From JBBRHQ01 sp963720735 (GTDB lineage: Bacteria > Actinomycetota > Thermoleophilia > Solirubrobacterales > 70-9), in contig CAVRGL010000001.1 of assembly GCA_963720735.1 (NCBI GenBank), positions 124,001 through 188,000 on the forward strand: a DNA stretch of 64,000 nt, in the 5' to 3' direction. Below the pieces are notes generated by a model. The model did no database searches, was not told the origin of the DNA, and was given only the letters and a program-made list of their open reading frames with translations. Shown here in pieces: positions 26,593-35,181 of this stretch (its first letter is position 1; every line of letters begins with the position of its first letter). A program made the position numbers and the translations under genes.

Positions 26593-27567
26593 TCAGCGGC
26601 CGATCGAGTGCTGGTAGAGCGAGAAGCCGATCCCCGAGCAGACCGCGGCGATGATCCAGAAGCGCAGCATGATCTTGGTCTCCGACCAGGCCATCATCTC
26701 GAAGTGGTGGTGGAGCGGCGCCATCAGCAGGACCCGGCGCCGGAAGGTCTTGAAGGCAAACACCTGGACCGCGACCGAGAGGGCCTCGATCACGAAGATG
26801 CCGCCGATGATCACCAGGAGCACCTCGGTCTGGGTCATCACCGCCAGGGCGCCGATCGCCCCTCCCAGGCCGAGCGAGCCGGTGTCGCCCATGAAGATCG
26901 AGGCGGGGAAGGCGTTGAACCAGAGGAAGCCGATGCAGGCGCCGACCAAACACGAGGAGAGCAGCGCCAGGTTCTGCTGGTTGTCGCTGACGAAGGTGAT
27001 CCCGGTGTAGGCGAGCAGGACGATCGCGCAGGAGCCCGCGGCGAGGCCGTCGAGGCCGTCGGTGAGGTTGACGCCGTTCGAGGTCCCGGAGATGACGAAG
27101 AAGATCAGCACGAAGTAGAGGACAGGGCCGAGGTCGATGCTGGCATCACCGATCCGGAAGTAGAGGATCGGCTCGAGCCCGACCTCGTGGCGGGCGACCC
27201 ACCACAGCGCCAGCGCCAGCAGCATCTGGCAGGCGAGCTTGTAGCGGGCGGAGAGCCCGAGCGAGCGCCGCTTGACGATCTTCACGAAGTCGTCGGCGAA
27301 GCCGATCGCCGCGCAGCCGAGGGCGACCCCGAACACGGCCATGCTCTGCGCGTCGCGGTCGGAGAGGACCAGGTAGGGGACGCAGATCGAGGCGAAGATG
27401 ATCAGCCCGCCCATGGTCGGCGTCCCGGCCTTGGCGTGGTGCTCCTGGGGTCCCTCCTCACGGATGTTCTGCCCGAACTCCCTGCGCCGCAGGTACTCGA
27501 TGAACTTCGGGCCGAGGAAGATGCAGATCAGCATCGCCGCCATCCCCGAGATCAGCACCTCTCCCAT
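26593..27567 (-). CDS. mraY: Phospho-MurNAc-pentapeptide translocase MraY
   Basis: MraY forms lipid I from UDP-MurNAc-pentapeptide and undecaprenyl phosphate. The 324-residue, ten-helix protein has GTPTMGGLIIF, the catalytic aspartate region SNGVNLTDGLDGLAAG, NAFPASIFMGDTGSLGLGG and the HHHFE motif in LLMAPLHHHFEMMAWSE. It lies two bases after murF. Confidence 0.97.
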   Translation of the reverse strand: MGEVLISGMAAMLICIFLGPKFIEYLRRREFGQNIREEGPQEHHAKAGTPTMGGLIIFASICVPYLVLSDRDAQSMAVFGVALGCAAIGFADDFVKIVKRRSLGLSARYKLACQMLLALALWWVARHEVGLEPILYFRIGDASIDLGPVLYFVLIFFVISGTSNGVNLTDGLDGLAAGSCAIVLLAYTGITFVSDNQQNLALLSSCLVGACIGFLWFNAFPASIFMGDTGSLGLGGAIGALAVMTQTEVLLVIIGGIFVIEALSVAVQVFAFKTFRRRVLLMAPLHHHFEMMAWSETKIMLRFWIIAAVCSGIGFSLYQHSIGR

Positions 27568-27569
27568 GG

Positions 27570-28916
27570 CTAGTCCCCGAAGAGCTCTTCGAGCGCCTCC
27601 GCGACGGCCTCCAGGCCGGCAGAGCGCGAGCCCTTGACGAGGACCGCGTCACCGGGGCCGAGCTGGGTTGCGAGCAGCTCGGCGGCCTCCTCGGGCGTGC
27701 CCACCAGGTCGTCGGGGTCGTAGTCGCGGGCCGGCGCGCCGACCCCGATCAGGCAGTCGACCGCGACCGCCCTGGCGTGCTCGCCCGTCTCCCGGTGGAA
27801 GCGGGGCGACTGGGGACCAAGCTCACCCATCTCGCCGAGCACCGCGATCCGCCGGCGAGCGTCGAGCGAGGCGAGGTGGTCGAGCGCCGCGCGCATCGAC
27901 AACGGGTTGGCGTTGTAGCAGTCGTTCACGAGAACGATCCCGTCGCCGAGCTCGAGGCGCTCGCCGCGCAGGCGGGAGAAGCCTATATCGGCGGTGCGAT
28001 GGGACATCTGCTCGAGCGGCGTCCCGATCGCCACCCCGGCGGCGATCGCGGCAAGGGCGTTTTCGAGGTTGTGGGCCTCGGTGAAGGGGAAGTGAAAGCG
28101 GTGGCTCTCCCCGGGGGCCGAGATCAGCGCCTCCAGCCCGCCCTCGGTGACCCGCGCCTCCGAGGCGCTGACGTCGCCGCCCTCGCCGAAGCGGATCAAC
28201 CGCGGCGCCGCGTCGAGGTACGCCTCCAGCTCTCCGGCGCGCGCGGGCACGATCGCGGCACCGTCTGCAGGCAGGAATCCGAGCACCTCCGCCTTGGCGG
28301 CCGCGACCGCCTCGACCGACCCGAGCAGCTCGACGTGGACCGGGCCGACGTTGGTGATCACCGCCACCTGAGGCTCGGCGATCGCGGCCAGCTCGGCGAT
28401 CTGCCCGGCCCCCCTCATCGCCATCTCGAGGACCAGCACCTCGGTGCCCTCCGGGGCAGCGAGCACCGTCAGCGGCAGGCCGATCTCGGTGTTGAAGTTC
28501 TCCTCGCTGGAGTGCACCCACCCGGGCAGCAGCGATGCGGCGATGTCCTTGACGGAGGTCTTGCCGACCGACCCGGTGACCCCGATCGCGCGGGCGCCGA
28601 GCTCGCGGCGCCAGGCGCGGGCCAGGGTCCCGAGGGCCGCGAGCGGGTCCACGACGGCGAGCACCCAGCCGTGTCCCTCGGACCCGATCGCGGCCGCCGC
28701 GCCGGGCTCCACCATCACTCCCCAGGCTCCCCCGGCGAGCGCCGCGGCGGCGAACTCCCCGCCGTCCATGGAGCTGCCTCGCAGCCCGAAGAAGAGGTCG
28801 CCGACACCGACCTCGCGGGAGTCGATGCGAACCGCGCCCGGCGGTCCGGGCTCCCCGCGACGGATGATCTCCGCCCCGGTCTCGGCGACGATCCGGTCCG
28901 GGTCGAGGGTCCTCAC
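27570..28916 (-). CDS. murF: UDP-MurNAc-tripeptide D-alanyl-D-alanine ligase
   Basis: MurF adds D-Ala-D-Ala to complete the pentapeptide. The 448-residue product has VGDLFFGLRGSSMDGGEFA, the ATP loop GVTGSVGKTSVKD, and NDCYNANPLSMRAAL. It overlaps murE by four bases. No ddl gene is present in this window, so the D-Ala-D-Ala ligase must be encoded elsewhere. Confidence 0.96.
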   Translation of the reverse strand: MRTLDPDRIVAETGAEIIRRGEPGPPGAVRIDSREVGVGDLFFGLRGSSMDGGEFAAAALAGGAWGVMVEPGAAAAIGSEGHGWVLAVVDPLAALGTLARAWRRELGARAIGVTGSVGKTSVKDIAASLLPGWVHSSEENFNTEIGLPLTVLAAPEGTEVLVLEMAMRGAGQIAELAAIAEPQVAVITNVGPVHVELLGSVEAVAAAKAEVLGFLPADGAAIVPARAGELEAYLDAAPRLIRFGEGGDVSASEARVTEGGLEALISAPGESHRFHFPFTEAHNLENALAAIAAGVAIGTPLEQMSHRTADIGFSRLRGERLELGDGIVLVNDCYNANPLSMRAALDHLASLDARRRIAVLGEMGELGPQSPRFHRETGEHARAVAVDCLIGVGAPARDYDPDDLVGTPEEAAELLATQLGPGDAVLVKGSRSAGLEAVAEALEELFGD

Positions 28917-30358
28917 CCGGCCAGCCTCCGCAGCTCCTCGCGCGCCACCTCGCGGTCGTCGAAGGGGATCTTCCTGCCGCCCTCGAACTCCTGGCCCTGC
29001 TCGTGGCCCTTACCGGCGATCACCACCGTGTCGCCCGGCCCCGCCGCCTCGAGCGCGAGGGCGATCGCCGCGCGGCGGTCCGGCTCGACCTCGATCCCGT
29101 CCGCCCCAGCGCCGGCCCGGATCTCGGCGATGATCGCGCCGGGCTCCTCGGAGCGGGGGTTATCGGAGGTGATCACGGTGATGTCGGAGAGCTCGGCTCC
29201 GACCTTTCCCATCTTCGGACGCTTGTCGCGGTCGCGGTTCCCGCCGGCGCCGAACACCGCAATCAGGCGGCCCTCGGTGAGCCGCCGCGCCGCGGTCAGC
29301 ACGTTGGCGAGCGAGTCGGGCGTGTGTGCGTAGTCGACCAGCACCGCGAAGCCCTGCCCCTCGTCGATCGGCTCGAAGCGGCCCGGGACCCGCCCGGCGG
29401 TTGCCAGCGCCTCCACGGCGACCTCGGGCGAAACCCCGAGCGCGGCGGCGGCGGCGATCGCGCCGAGCGCGTTGGCGACATTGAAGTGGCCCGGGAGCGG
29501 GGTCCGCACCGGCATCGCTCCGGCGGGTCCCTCGAGCACGAAGCTCGAGCCGGCGTCGTCGAACTCGACCTCCAGCGCCCGGAAGTCGGCCGCGGCGCCC
29601 GCCGCCGAGATGGTGACGCAGCCGAGCTCCTCTGCGAGCCGGGCGCCGTAGGGATCGTCGAGGTTGACCACCGAGGCCTCCGGGGCCAGCTCGGCGAAGA
29701 GGATCCGCTTTGCGAGGAAGTAGTCCTCCATGTCGGCATGGAAGTCGAGGTGGTCCTGCGTGAGGTTGGTGAACAGGGCGACGTCGAAGTGGATCGCGTC
29801 GCAGCGGTGCAGCGAGAGCGCGTGGGAGGAGACCTCCATCACGCAGGCGGAGTCGCCGGCCTCCAGCATCCGCCTGAAGGTGGCCTCGAGATCGACCGCC
29901 TCGGGAGTGGTGCGGACCACCTCCTCCTCGGCCCCGCCGACCACCTGCTTCACCGTTCCCAGCAGGCCGCAGCTGCGCCCGTCGGCCTCGATGATCTCCC
30001 GCAGCAGGAACGCCGTCGTCGTCTTGCCGTTGGTGCCGGTGATCCCCGCCATCGCAAGCGAGGCTGTCGGCTCGCCGAAGAAGCGAGCCGCGACCGGCGC
30101 CATCGCCGCCCGCACGTCGCCGACCCGGACCTCGGCCACCGGCAGCTCGAGGTCGCGCTCGACGACCAGCGCGACCGCCCCCGCCTCGACCGCCGCCGGG
30201 GCGAAATCGTGCCCGTCCGAGCTGAAGCCCGGCACACAGAAGTAGAGGCCCCCCTCCCCCACCTTTCGGCTGTCGTAGGCAAGGCCGCGGATCTCGACCG
30301 AGAGGTCACCGGAGGTGGCCAGCGGTTCCGCGCCCTCGATCAACTCACGAAGCTCCAT
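28913..30358 (-). CDS. murE: UDP-MurNAc-tripeptide synthetase MurE
   Basis: MurE adds the third stem amino acid. At 481 residues it has the P-loop GITGTNGKTTTAFLL (about residues 110-124) and TPEAVDLEATFRRML. The specificity segment reads SDNPRSEEPGAI, where DNPR is the motif associated with meso-diaminopimelate selection, so a meso-DAP cell wall is likely. The gene starts 34 bases after ftsI. Confidence 0.96.
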   Translation of the reverse strand: MELRELIEGAEPLATSGDLSVEIRGLAYDSRKVGEGGLYFCVPGFSSDGHDFAPAAVEAGAVALVVERDLELPVAEVRVGDVRAAMAPVAARFFGEPTASLAMAGITGTNGKTTTAFLLREIIEADGRSCGLLGTVKQVVGGAEEEVVRTTPEAVDLEATFRRMLEAGDSACVMEVSSHALSLHRCDAIHFDVALFTNLTQDHLDFHADMEDYFLAKRILFAELAPEASVVNLDDPYGARLAEELGCVTISAAGAAADFRALEVEFDDAGSSFVLEGPAGAMPVRTPLPGHFNVANALGAIAAAAALGVSPEVAVEALATAGRVPGRFEPIDEGQGFAVLVDYAHTPDSLANVLTAARRLTEGRLIAVFGAGGNRDRDKRPKMGKVGAELSDITVITSDNPRSEEPGAIIAEIRAGAGADGIEVEPDRRAAIALALEAAGPGDTVVIAGKGHEQGQEFEGGRKIPFDDREVAREELRRLAG

Positions 30359-30392
30359 TCGCGGCCGATTCTAGGCTCGTGCCTGGCGGGCT

Positions 30393-32045
30393 TTACTGCG
30401 GGGCGATTCCCAGGTACGGCAGCGCGAAGCTGGCGATCTTGCCGAAGGCCGGGGCGGCGACGGAGCCGCCGTAGATGTCGCCGTGCGGCTGGTCGACGAT
30501 CACCGCAACGAGCAGCTTCGGGTCCTTAGCCGGCGCGAAGCCGATGAACGAGGCGACGTACTTGGTGTTCGAGTAGCCCCCGTTCTCGGCCACCTCGGCG
30601 GTCCCGGTCTTTCCCGCGAGGGTGTAGCCCGGAATGCTCACCTCCGAGGCGGTCCCCCCCGGGGCGAGCACGCCCTCGAGCATGGTGCGGATCTGCGATG
30701 CGACCGATGCCTTGATCACCCGCTTTCCGCGCGGCTCGTGCACCGGCTCATCGCCGATCCGCTCGACCAGCTGGGGACGGCGCAGGATGCCGCCGTTGGC
30801 GATCGCGTCATAGCCGGCGACCATCTGCATCGGCGTCACCGAGATCCCCTGCCCGATCGGCAGGTTCCCCATGGTCGAGCCGGAGTAGTCGCCGAGCGCC
30901 GGGACGATCCCCCTCTCCTCAGCCGGGAACTGCACCCCGGTCGGCCGCCCGAAGCCGAAGCGGTTGATCCAGCGGCTGAACCGCTTGGCGCCCACTTCGA
31001 GCCCGATCGTAACCGCGCCGACGTTCGATGACTGGGAGAGGATCTGGGCGACGCTCATCGTCTCGGTCGGGCGGGCCTCGGCGTCGGAGATCTGCCGGTC
31101 GGCGACCTGAATCGTCGGCGGCAGCGTGAAGGTCGTCTCGGGCGTGACCAGCTTGTCCTCGAGCGCGGCCGCGACGCTGAAGGCCTTAAACGTCGAGCCG
31201 GGCTCATAGGTGAAGCCGGTGGCGCGGTTCTGCAGGTCCTCCGGGCTGGCGGAGGAGAGGTCGCTGGGGTCGACCGGGGGCCAGTTCGCCATCGCCAGCA
31301 CCTTCGAGCTGCGCGGGTCCATGACGATCGCGGTCGCGCCCTTCGGCGAGTAGGTGGCGCCAACCTCCGCCAGCACCCGCTCGGTCTCGGCCTGGATCGC
31401 GGAGTCGAGGGTGAGCTGGATGCCCTCGCCGTCGCTGGCGCTGCTCACCGTATCCAGCCGGATCGGGTCGCCGAGCGCGTCCATGACGACGCGGCGCTCG
31501 CCGTCAGTGCCCTTCAGCACGCCGTTCTCGCCGGCCTCGAGACCGGTCAGGGCCTGGTTGTCGACTCCGACCGCCCCGACCACCTGCGAGGCCAGGTCCC
31601 CCTGCGGATAGCTGCGCCGGCTGTCCGGGAGCTGCCCGATCCCGGGCAGCTTCATCCTGGCGATCCGCTGAGCCACCCGTATGTCGACCTTGCGGGCGAG
31701 GTAGGCGAACCCCGAGTCCTCGGTCAGCGACTTCAGCACCTGATCGCGGCCGAGGCCGAGCAGGGGCGCGAGCCTCGCCGCTGTCCTCCGCGCATGCTTG
31801 ACCTGGTAGGGAGTGGCGTAGATCGAGGCGGCGTCCTCGGAGACCGCGAGCTCGTGGCCGCGTCGGTCGAGGATCGGGCCGCGCAGCCCGGGGACGGTGA
31901 CCGTCGCCTCCTGCTGGCTCACGGCTTGCGAGGCGAGTGAGGATCCCTGGATCCCCTGGAGCCAGAAGGCGCGGCCGAGAACGATCGTGAAGCAGAGGAG
32001 GAAGCCGGCGAAGAGGAGCCCGATCCGCCGCTCGATCAGCCGCAC
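30393..32045 (-). CDS. ftsI: Septal transpeptidase FtsI (PBP2/3, class B)
   Basis: This class B penicillin-binding protein crosslinks septal peptidoglycan. The 550-residue product has one N-terminal membrane helix (about residues 9-27), the dimerisation domain (GLRGPILDRRGHELAVS), and the transpeptidase motifs SxxK in EPGSTFKAFSV, SxN in SQSSNVGAV and KTG in LAGKTGTAEV. No PASTA domains are present at the C-terminus. Confidence 0.96.
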   Translation of the reverse strand: MRLIERRIGLLFAGFLLCFTIVLGRAFWLQGIQGSSLASQAVSQQEATVTVPGLRGPILDRRGHELAVSEDAASIYATPYQVKHARRTAARLAPLLGLGRDQVLKSLTEDSGFAYLARKVDIRVAQRIARMKLPGIGQLPDSRRSYPQGDLASQVVGAVGVDNQALTGLEAGENGVLKGTDGERRVVMDALGDPIRLDTVSSASDGEGIQLTLDSAIQAETERVLAEVGATYSPKGATAIVMDPRSSKVLAMANWPPVDPSDLSSASPEDLQNRATGFTYEPGSTFKAFSVAAALEDKLVTPETTFTLPPTIQVADRQISDAEARPTETMSVAQILSQSSNVGAVTIGLEVGAKRFSRWINRFGFGRPTGVQFPAEERGIVPALGDYSGSTMGNLPIGQGISVTPMQMVAGYDAIANGGILRRPQLVERIGDEPVHEPRGKRVIKASVASQIRTMLEGVLAPGGTASEVSIPGYTLAGKTGTAEVAENGGYSNTKYVASFIGFAPAKDPKLLVAVIVDQPHGDIYGGSVAAPAFGKIASFALPYLGIAPQ

Positions 32046-32054
32046 CCCGCCCTC

Positions 32055-32537
32055 CTAGCCCGAGATCGCCGCGAGCCTGCGAGCCGCCGTCGCGATCGCG
32101 TCCCGGCCGGCATCCCGGTAGGAGATCTCGCCTGGCGCCGGGGTCGCGAGGCCGATGCTCGCGGCCGCCGATCGCACCCGGTCGTTGGCTAGGAGCCGGG
32201 CCTCGTGGGCTCTCAGCACCGAGTTCTCCTGGCTCAGGGTCTCGATGTTCTGCTCGACCTTTCCGGCGGTCGCCGTGAGGCTGAGTGTGGCGACGTTGAG
32301 CCCGACGATCCCGATCAGAAGCACACCCAGCAGCAGGATCCAGGCCCGGCTCCGGGTGAGGCGCTTGATCGCGCCGGAGTCGGGGAGGCCGCGAACCGCG
32401 ACCGCGGTGCGGCCGACCGCCAGGGGAATCAGGTGCCCTCCCGGGGGGGTGGGGATGTTGGCGCCGCGGCGCCGCTGCGGGCGGCGCTGCCGCCTGGGGG
32501 CGGTCCTGGGAGCGCGGGCGGGAGCGGCGGCGCCCAT
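32055..32537 (-). CDS. ftsL: FtsL-like septum formation initiator
   Basis: The 160-residue bitopic protein has a long basic, proline-rich cytoplasmic part (about residues 1-65), one membrane helix (about 67-85) and an extracytoplasmic segment of heptad-like Leu/Val pattern, including VEQNIETLSQENSVLRAHEARL, predicted to form a coiled coil. The size and position between rsmH and ftsI identify it as FtsL despite low sequence conservation. It overlaps the rsmH stop codon by one base and leaves a gap of nine bases to ftsI. Confidence 0.85.
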   Translation of the reverse strand: MGAAAPARAPRTAPRRQRRPQRRRGANIPTPPGGHLIPLAVGRTAVAVRGLPDSGAIKRLTRSRAWILLLGVLLIGIVGLNVATLSLTATAGKVEQNIETLSQENSVLRAHEARLLANDRVRSAAASIGLATPAPGEISYRDAGRDAIATAARRLAAISG

Positions 32538-33508
32538 CAGGACGCCGCCCGGCCGTCGGCGAGCTTGACCGCGCCCCGCAGGTGTGCGGCGCGGGCGCGC
32601 GGGTTGCGGGAGACCTCCTCGGAGTCCGGGGAGATCGCCCGCCGGGTCAGCAGTTCGGCCTCGGGCTCGTGGCCGCAGACGCAGACCGGCAGCTCCGGCG
32701 GGCAGATGCAGCCGGTGGCACGCTCGGAGAGGAACCGCTTCACGGGACGGTCCTCGAGCGAGTGAAAGCTGATCGCCGCCAGCCGCCCCCCGGGCCGCAG
32801 CAGCTCCCAGGCCTCGGGCAGCGCCCGCTCGAGCGACTCGAGCTCCCCGTTGACCGCGATCCTGACCGCCTGGAAGGTGCGCTTGGCGGGGTGGCCGGCG
32901 CCGAACCGCGCCGATGCGGGCATCCCCGCCTTGACCGCAGCGACCAGCTCAGAGGTGGTCTCGAGCGGGCGCCGCCGGACGATCTCCCGGGCGATCCCGG
33001 TCGCATGGCGCTCCTCGCCGAAGCGCCGCAGGACGTTGGCGATCCGGGATTCGGGCCACTCGTTGAGGAGATCCGCCGCGGAGAAGGGCTGAGCCGGATC
33101 CATCCGCATGTCGAGCGGGGCGTCATAGGAATAGGCGAAGCCGCGCTCCCAGGCGTCGAGCTGCAAGGAGGACATTCCGAGATCGAGGTAGACCATGTCG
33201 GCGGGGAGCCCTTCGCCGCGCAGCAGGCGGAGACCTTCCGCGAAGTCGGCGCGCAGGAAGCGCAGCTCGCATGGCGCGCCGGCCTCGAGCTCGGTGAACC
33301 GCGCCTCGGCCGCCGGGTCGCGGTCGATGCAGATCAGCGTCCCGGTCGGCCCCAGGCGCTCCGCCACAAGCCGGGCATGCCCTCCGGCCCCGAAGGTGCA
33401 ATCAACCGCAACCTCCCCCGGCTGCGGGGCGAGCAGGTCGATCAGCTCGGAGGCGAGGACGGGTACGTGTTCGCTCGGCATGTAGCTAAGGGTGGCGGCT
33501 GCGCTCAT
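32537..33508 (-). CDS. rsmH: 16S rRNA (cytosine-N4) methyltransferase RsmH (MraW)
   Basis: RsmH methylates C1402 of 16S rRNA (E. coli numbering). The 323-residue product has the family opening HVPVLASELIDLLAPQPGEV, the SAM motif DCTFGAGGHARL, YLDLGMSSLQLD and the C-terminal AISFHSLEDRPVK. A pair of Cys motifs (CICPPELPVCVC) near residue 275 occurs in many RsmH proteins. The ATG at 33508 overlaps the mraZ stop (ATGA); an internal ATG nine codons later is also possible. Confidence 0.96.
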   Translation of the reverse strand: MSAAATLSYMPSEHVPVLASELIDLLAPQPGEVAVDCTFGAGGHARLVAERLGPTGTLICIDRDPAAEARFTELEAGAPCELRFLRADFAEGLRLLRGEGLPADMVYLDLGMSSLQLDAWERGFAYSYDAPLDMRMDPAQPFSAADLLNEWPESRIANVLRRFGEERHATGIAREIVRRRPLETTSELVAAVKAGMPASARFGAGHPAKRTFQAVRIAVNGELESLERALPEAWELLRPGGRLAAISFHSLEDRPVKRFLSERATGCICPPELPVCVCGHEPEAELLTRRAISPDSEEVSRNPRARAAHLRGAVKLADGRAAS

Positions 33509-33942
33509 TCCGGTGCTCCCGCGAGCTCCTCGGCGATCCGCGGCGCTTCCTCGTCGAGCTCCGCCTCCTGCGCGGCCCAGGCCTTAGCGTCCCAGATCTC
33601 CAGGTACTCCCCGGCGCCGACGACGACGCAGTCCGAGCCGAGGCCGGCGTGCTCGAGCAGCGGCTTCGGGATGCGAACCCGCCCGGCAGAGTCGAGCTTC
33701 TCGTCGAAGGAGCCGCCGTGGAAACGGCGCCGCAGGCGGCGGGCATCGGTGCCGAAGGGGCTGTGGGGGGCGAGGAAGCGGTCTGAGAGCCCCTCGAACT
33801 CGGTGGTCGTGTGCAACCAGACGCAGGGGTCGAAGCCCTTGGAGAGAACCACTCCATCAGCGAGCGCCGAGCGGAACCGGGCCGGGACCGTGAGCCGGTC
33901 CTTGGAGTCGAGGCTGTGCTCGTAGAGGCCCCTGAAAGCCAA
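33505..33942 (-). CDS. mraZ: Transcriptional regulator MraZ
   Basis: MraZ is an AbrB-fold, ring-forming DNA-binding protein that represses its own dcw operon by binding TGGGN repeats. The 145-residue product has two SpoVT/AbrB-like units, with YEHSLDSKDRLTVPARFR and FDEKLDSAGRVRIPKPLLEH. The start is TTG 33942, judged from the family N-terminus FRGLYEH. The upstream frame has no homology. Three TGGGN boxes lie in its promoter about 100 bases upstream. Confidence 0.96.
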   Translation of the reverse strand: MAFRGLYEHSLDSKDRLTVPARFRSALADGVVLSKGFDPCVWLHTTTEFEGLSDRFLAPHSPFGTDARRLRRRFHGGSFDEKLDSAGRVRIPKPLLEHAGLGSDCVVVGAGEYLEIWDAKAWAAQEAELDEEAPRIAEELAGAPE

Positions 33943-33981
33943 CTGTTGAGGTCCTTTCCTGGCGCGGGGTGAAGAGTTCGG

Positions 33982-34020
33982 ACCGAGGTGGTGAAGTGGG
34001 AGGAGCCTCACCACCCCGGT
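33982..34020 (-). promoter_or_regulatory. Stem-loop in the mraZ 5' leader
   Basis: A 12-base stem with one internal mismatch (ACCG plus GGTGGTGA against TCACCACC plus CGGT) encloses a 13-base loop. It begins about 18 bases after the predicted transcription start of mraZ and ends about 40 bases before the TTG start. It could slow transcription or affect translation of the first dcw gene. The 312-base interval 33943-34254 holds only this, the promoter below, and about 180 bases (34074-34254) in which I see nothing. Confidence 0.55.
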
Positions 34021-34040
34021 CCTTTGGCTTCAACTGGGGA

Positions 34041-34073
34041 CCCACGCTATCCCACGGAGCCCCACTTTGCAAC
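34041..34073 (-). promoter_or_regulatory. dcw operon promoter with three in-phase MraZ boxes
   Basis: On the minus strand, TTGCAA (34068-34073) and TAGCGT (34045-34050) are separated by 17 bases, a good housekeeping promoter. Three TGGGN repeats (34061-34065, 34051-34055, 34041-34045) have exactly 10-base spacing and lie in the spacer and over the -10 element. E. coli MraZ binds three TGGGN repeats separated by five bases, so this is an autorepression operator placed to block RNA polymerase. Confidence 0.9.
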
Positions 34074-34254
34074 ACATCACTGGCCGGGCATTTCAGGGGA
34101 TCCGTCGGACGGAACTGTTAGCCGGGCATCGGGCGCCGGGCATCTGGCGTCGGGGAGCCGTTTGCGGGGCTCGAGCGAGGCCAGCGAAGCGCCTTCGAAC
34201 TGGCCGTCATCTGCAAGCGGGGTTGCAGCGGGGGGATCGAATAGATTGGCCGCG

Positions 34255-35112
34255 ATGGCCGACCCGGCGCCCTCCGACAGGTTCGTCGATGACTCGCGGG
34301 ACATGCTGGGCTTCCACCTGAGGCGGATTCTCGGCGCCGCCAGGACCTGGGTGATCATCGGCGTCCTGGTCGTGCTGGCAGGCGGAATCGGGTTCGCGAT
34401 CCAGCCCCTGATCGGCCTGATCGCCGTCGCGGCCGTGCTGATCGGATCGCTGATCGTCATCTACTCGATGGCCTCCTCCGCCAGCACCGAGTCCTTCTTC
34501 GACGTCTATGCCTCGCAGCGGCAGATGGCCCTCTCCGGCAAGGGCTCGCTGCCGGCGACGACGCCGCTGCTGCGAAAGGGCGACGACCGTTACGCCGAGC
34601 ACGCCCTGCGGGGGCCGCTCGAGGACGGCGTCGCTGGCACCCTCGCCCTCTACACCTACGAGGACACCTACTACGACAGCGACGGCAACCGCCAGACCAA
34701 CTACTACCGCTACACGGTCGGGATCTGCGACGTTCCCGAGTCGGCGGCGCTCGTCCCCACCCTCTACGCGCACCGCAAGTTCGGGCTGAAGGCGCTGGAG
34801 AAGGTCGAGGACGCCTTCAGAAGCGTCGAGCGGGTGAAGCTGGAGAGCGAGGAGCTCGACGACCGCTACGAGATCTTCGTCGCCCCCGAGCAGGACCAGG
34901 TCTGGCTGCGGCGGCTGTTCGCCCCAACCTTCATCGTCTGGCTGACCGACTCCGCGCCGGAGAAGTTCGCCTTCGAGTTGGTGGACGGCTCGCTCTGCTG
35001 CTACGTCAAGGGGCACCGCAAGAAGGCGGAGGGCCTCGACCGGATGCGGGTCGCGACCGCGGCGGTCGCCAGGCGGCTGCACGAGGAGAGCGCCGACAGC
35101 TCCGGCGCCTGA
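34255..35112 (+). CDS. Membrane protein of unknown function
   Basis: The 285-residue product has two adjacent membrane helices (about residues 31-50 and 52-70) followed by a soluble domain of about 210 residues rich in Tyr/Asp/Glu, with YTYEDTYYDSDGNRQTNYYR near residue 140. A region around 175-250 alternates acidic and aromatic residues, suggesting a beta-rich cytoplasmic domain. It resembles no family I can name confidently. ATG 34255 is supported by the position of the helices. The gene is divergent from mraZ and convergent with tadC, with two hairpins between. Confidence 0.8.
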   Translation: MADPAPSDRFVDDSRDMLGFHLRRILGAARTWVIIGVLVVLAGGIGFAIQPLIGLIAVAAVLIGSLIVIYSMASSASTESFFDVYASQRQMALSGKGSLPATTPLLRKGDDRYAEHALRGPLEDGVAGTLALYTYEDTYYDSDGNRQTNYYRYTVGICDVPESAALVPTLYAHRKFGLKALEKVEDAFRSVERVKLESEELDDRYEIFVAPEQDQVWLRRLFAPTFIVWLTDSAPEKFAFELVDGSLCCYVKGHRKKAEGLDRMRVATAAVARRLHEESADSSGA

Positions 35113-35129
35113 GGAGAGGAATTACTTGC

Positions 35130-35146
35130 GGTCCCCTGCGGGGACC
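35130..35146. terminator. GC hairpin between convergent genes
   Basis: A perfect 7-base stem (GGTCCCC/GGGGACC) with a 3-base loop lies 18 bases after the stop of the membrane protein gene and 36 bases before the end of tadC. It lacks a strong T-run, as is common in high-GC actinobacteria, so it probably acts as a bidirectional terminator. Confidence 0.6.
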
Positions 35147-35160
35147 TGACCTGCCTCTGC

Positions 35161-35176
35161 GGCGACACGGGTCGCC
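35161..35176. terminator. Second GC hairpin between convergent genes
   Basis: A perfect 6-base stem (GGCGAC/GTCGCC) with loop ACGG lies just past the first hairpin and five bases before the tadC stop. The pair together probably separate the two converging transcripts. Confidence 0.5.
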
Positions 35177-35181
35177 ACCCA

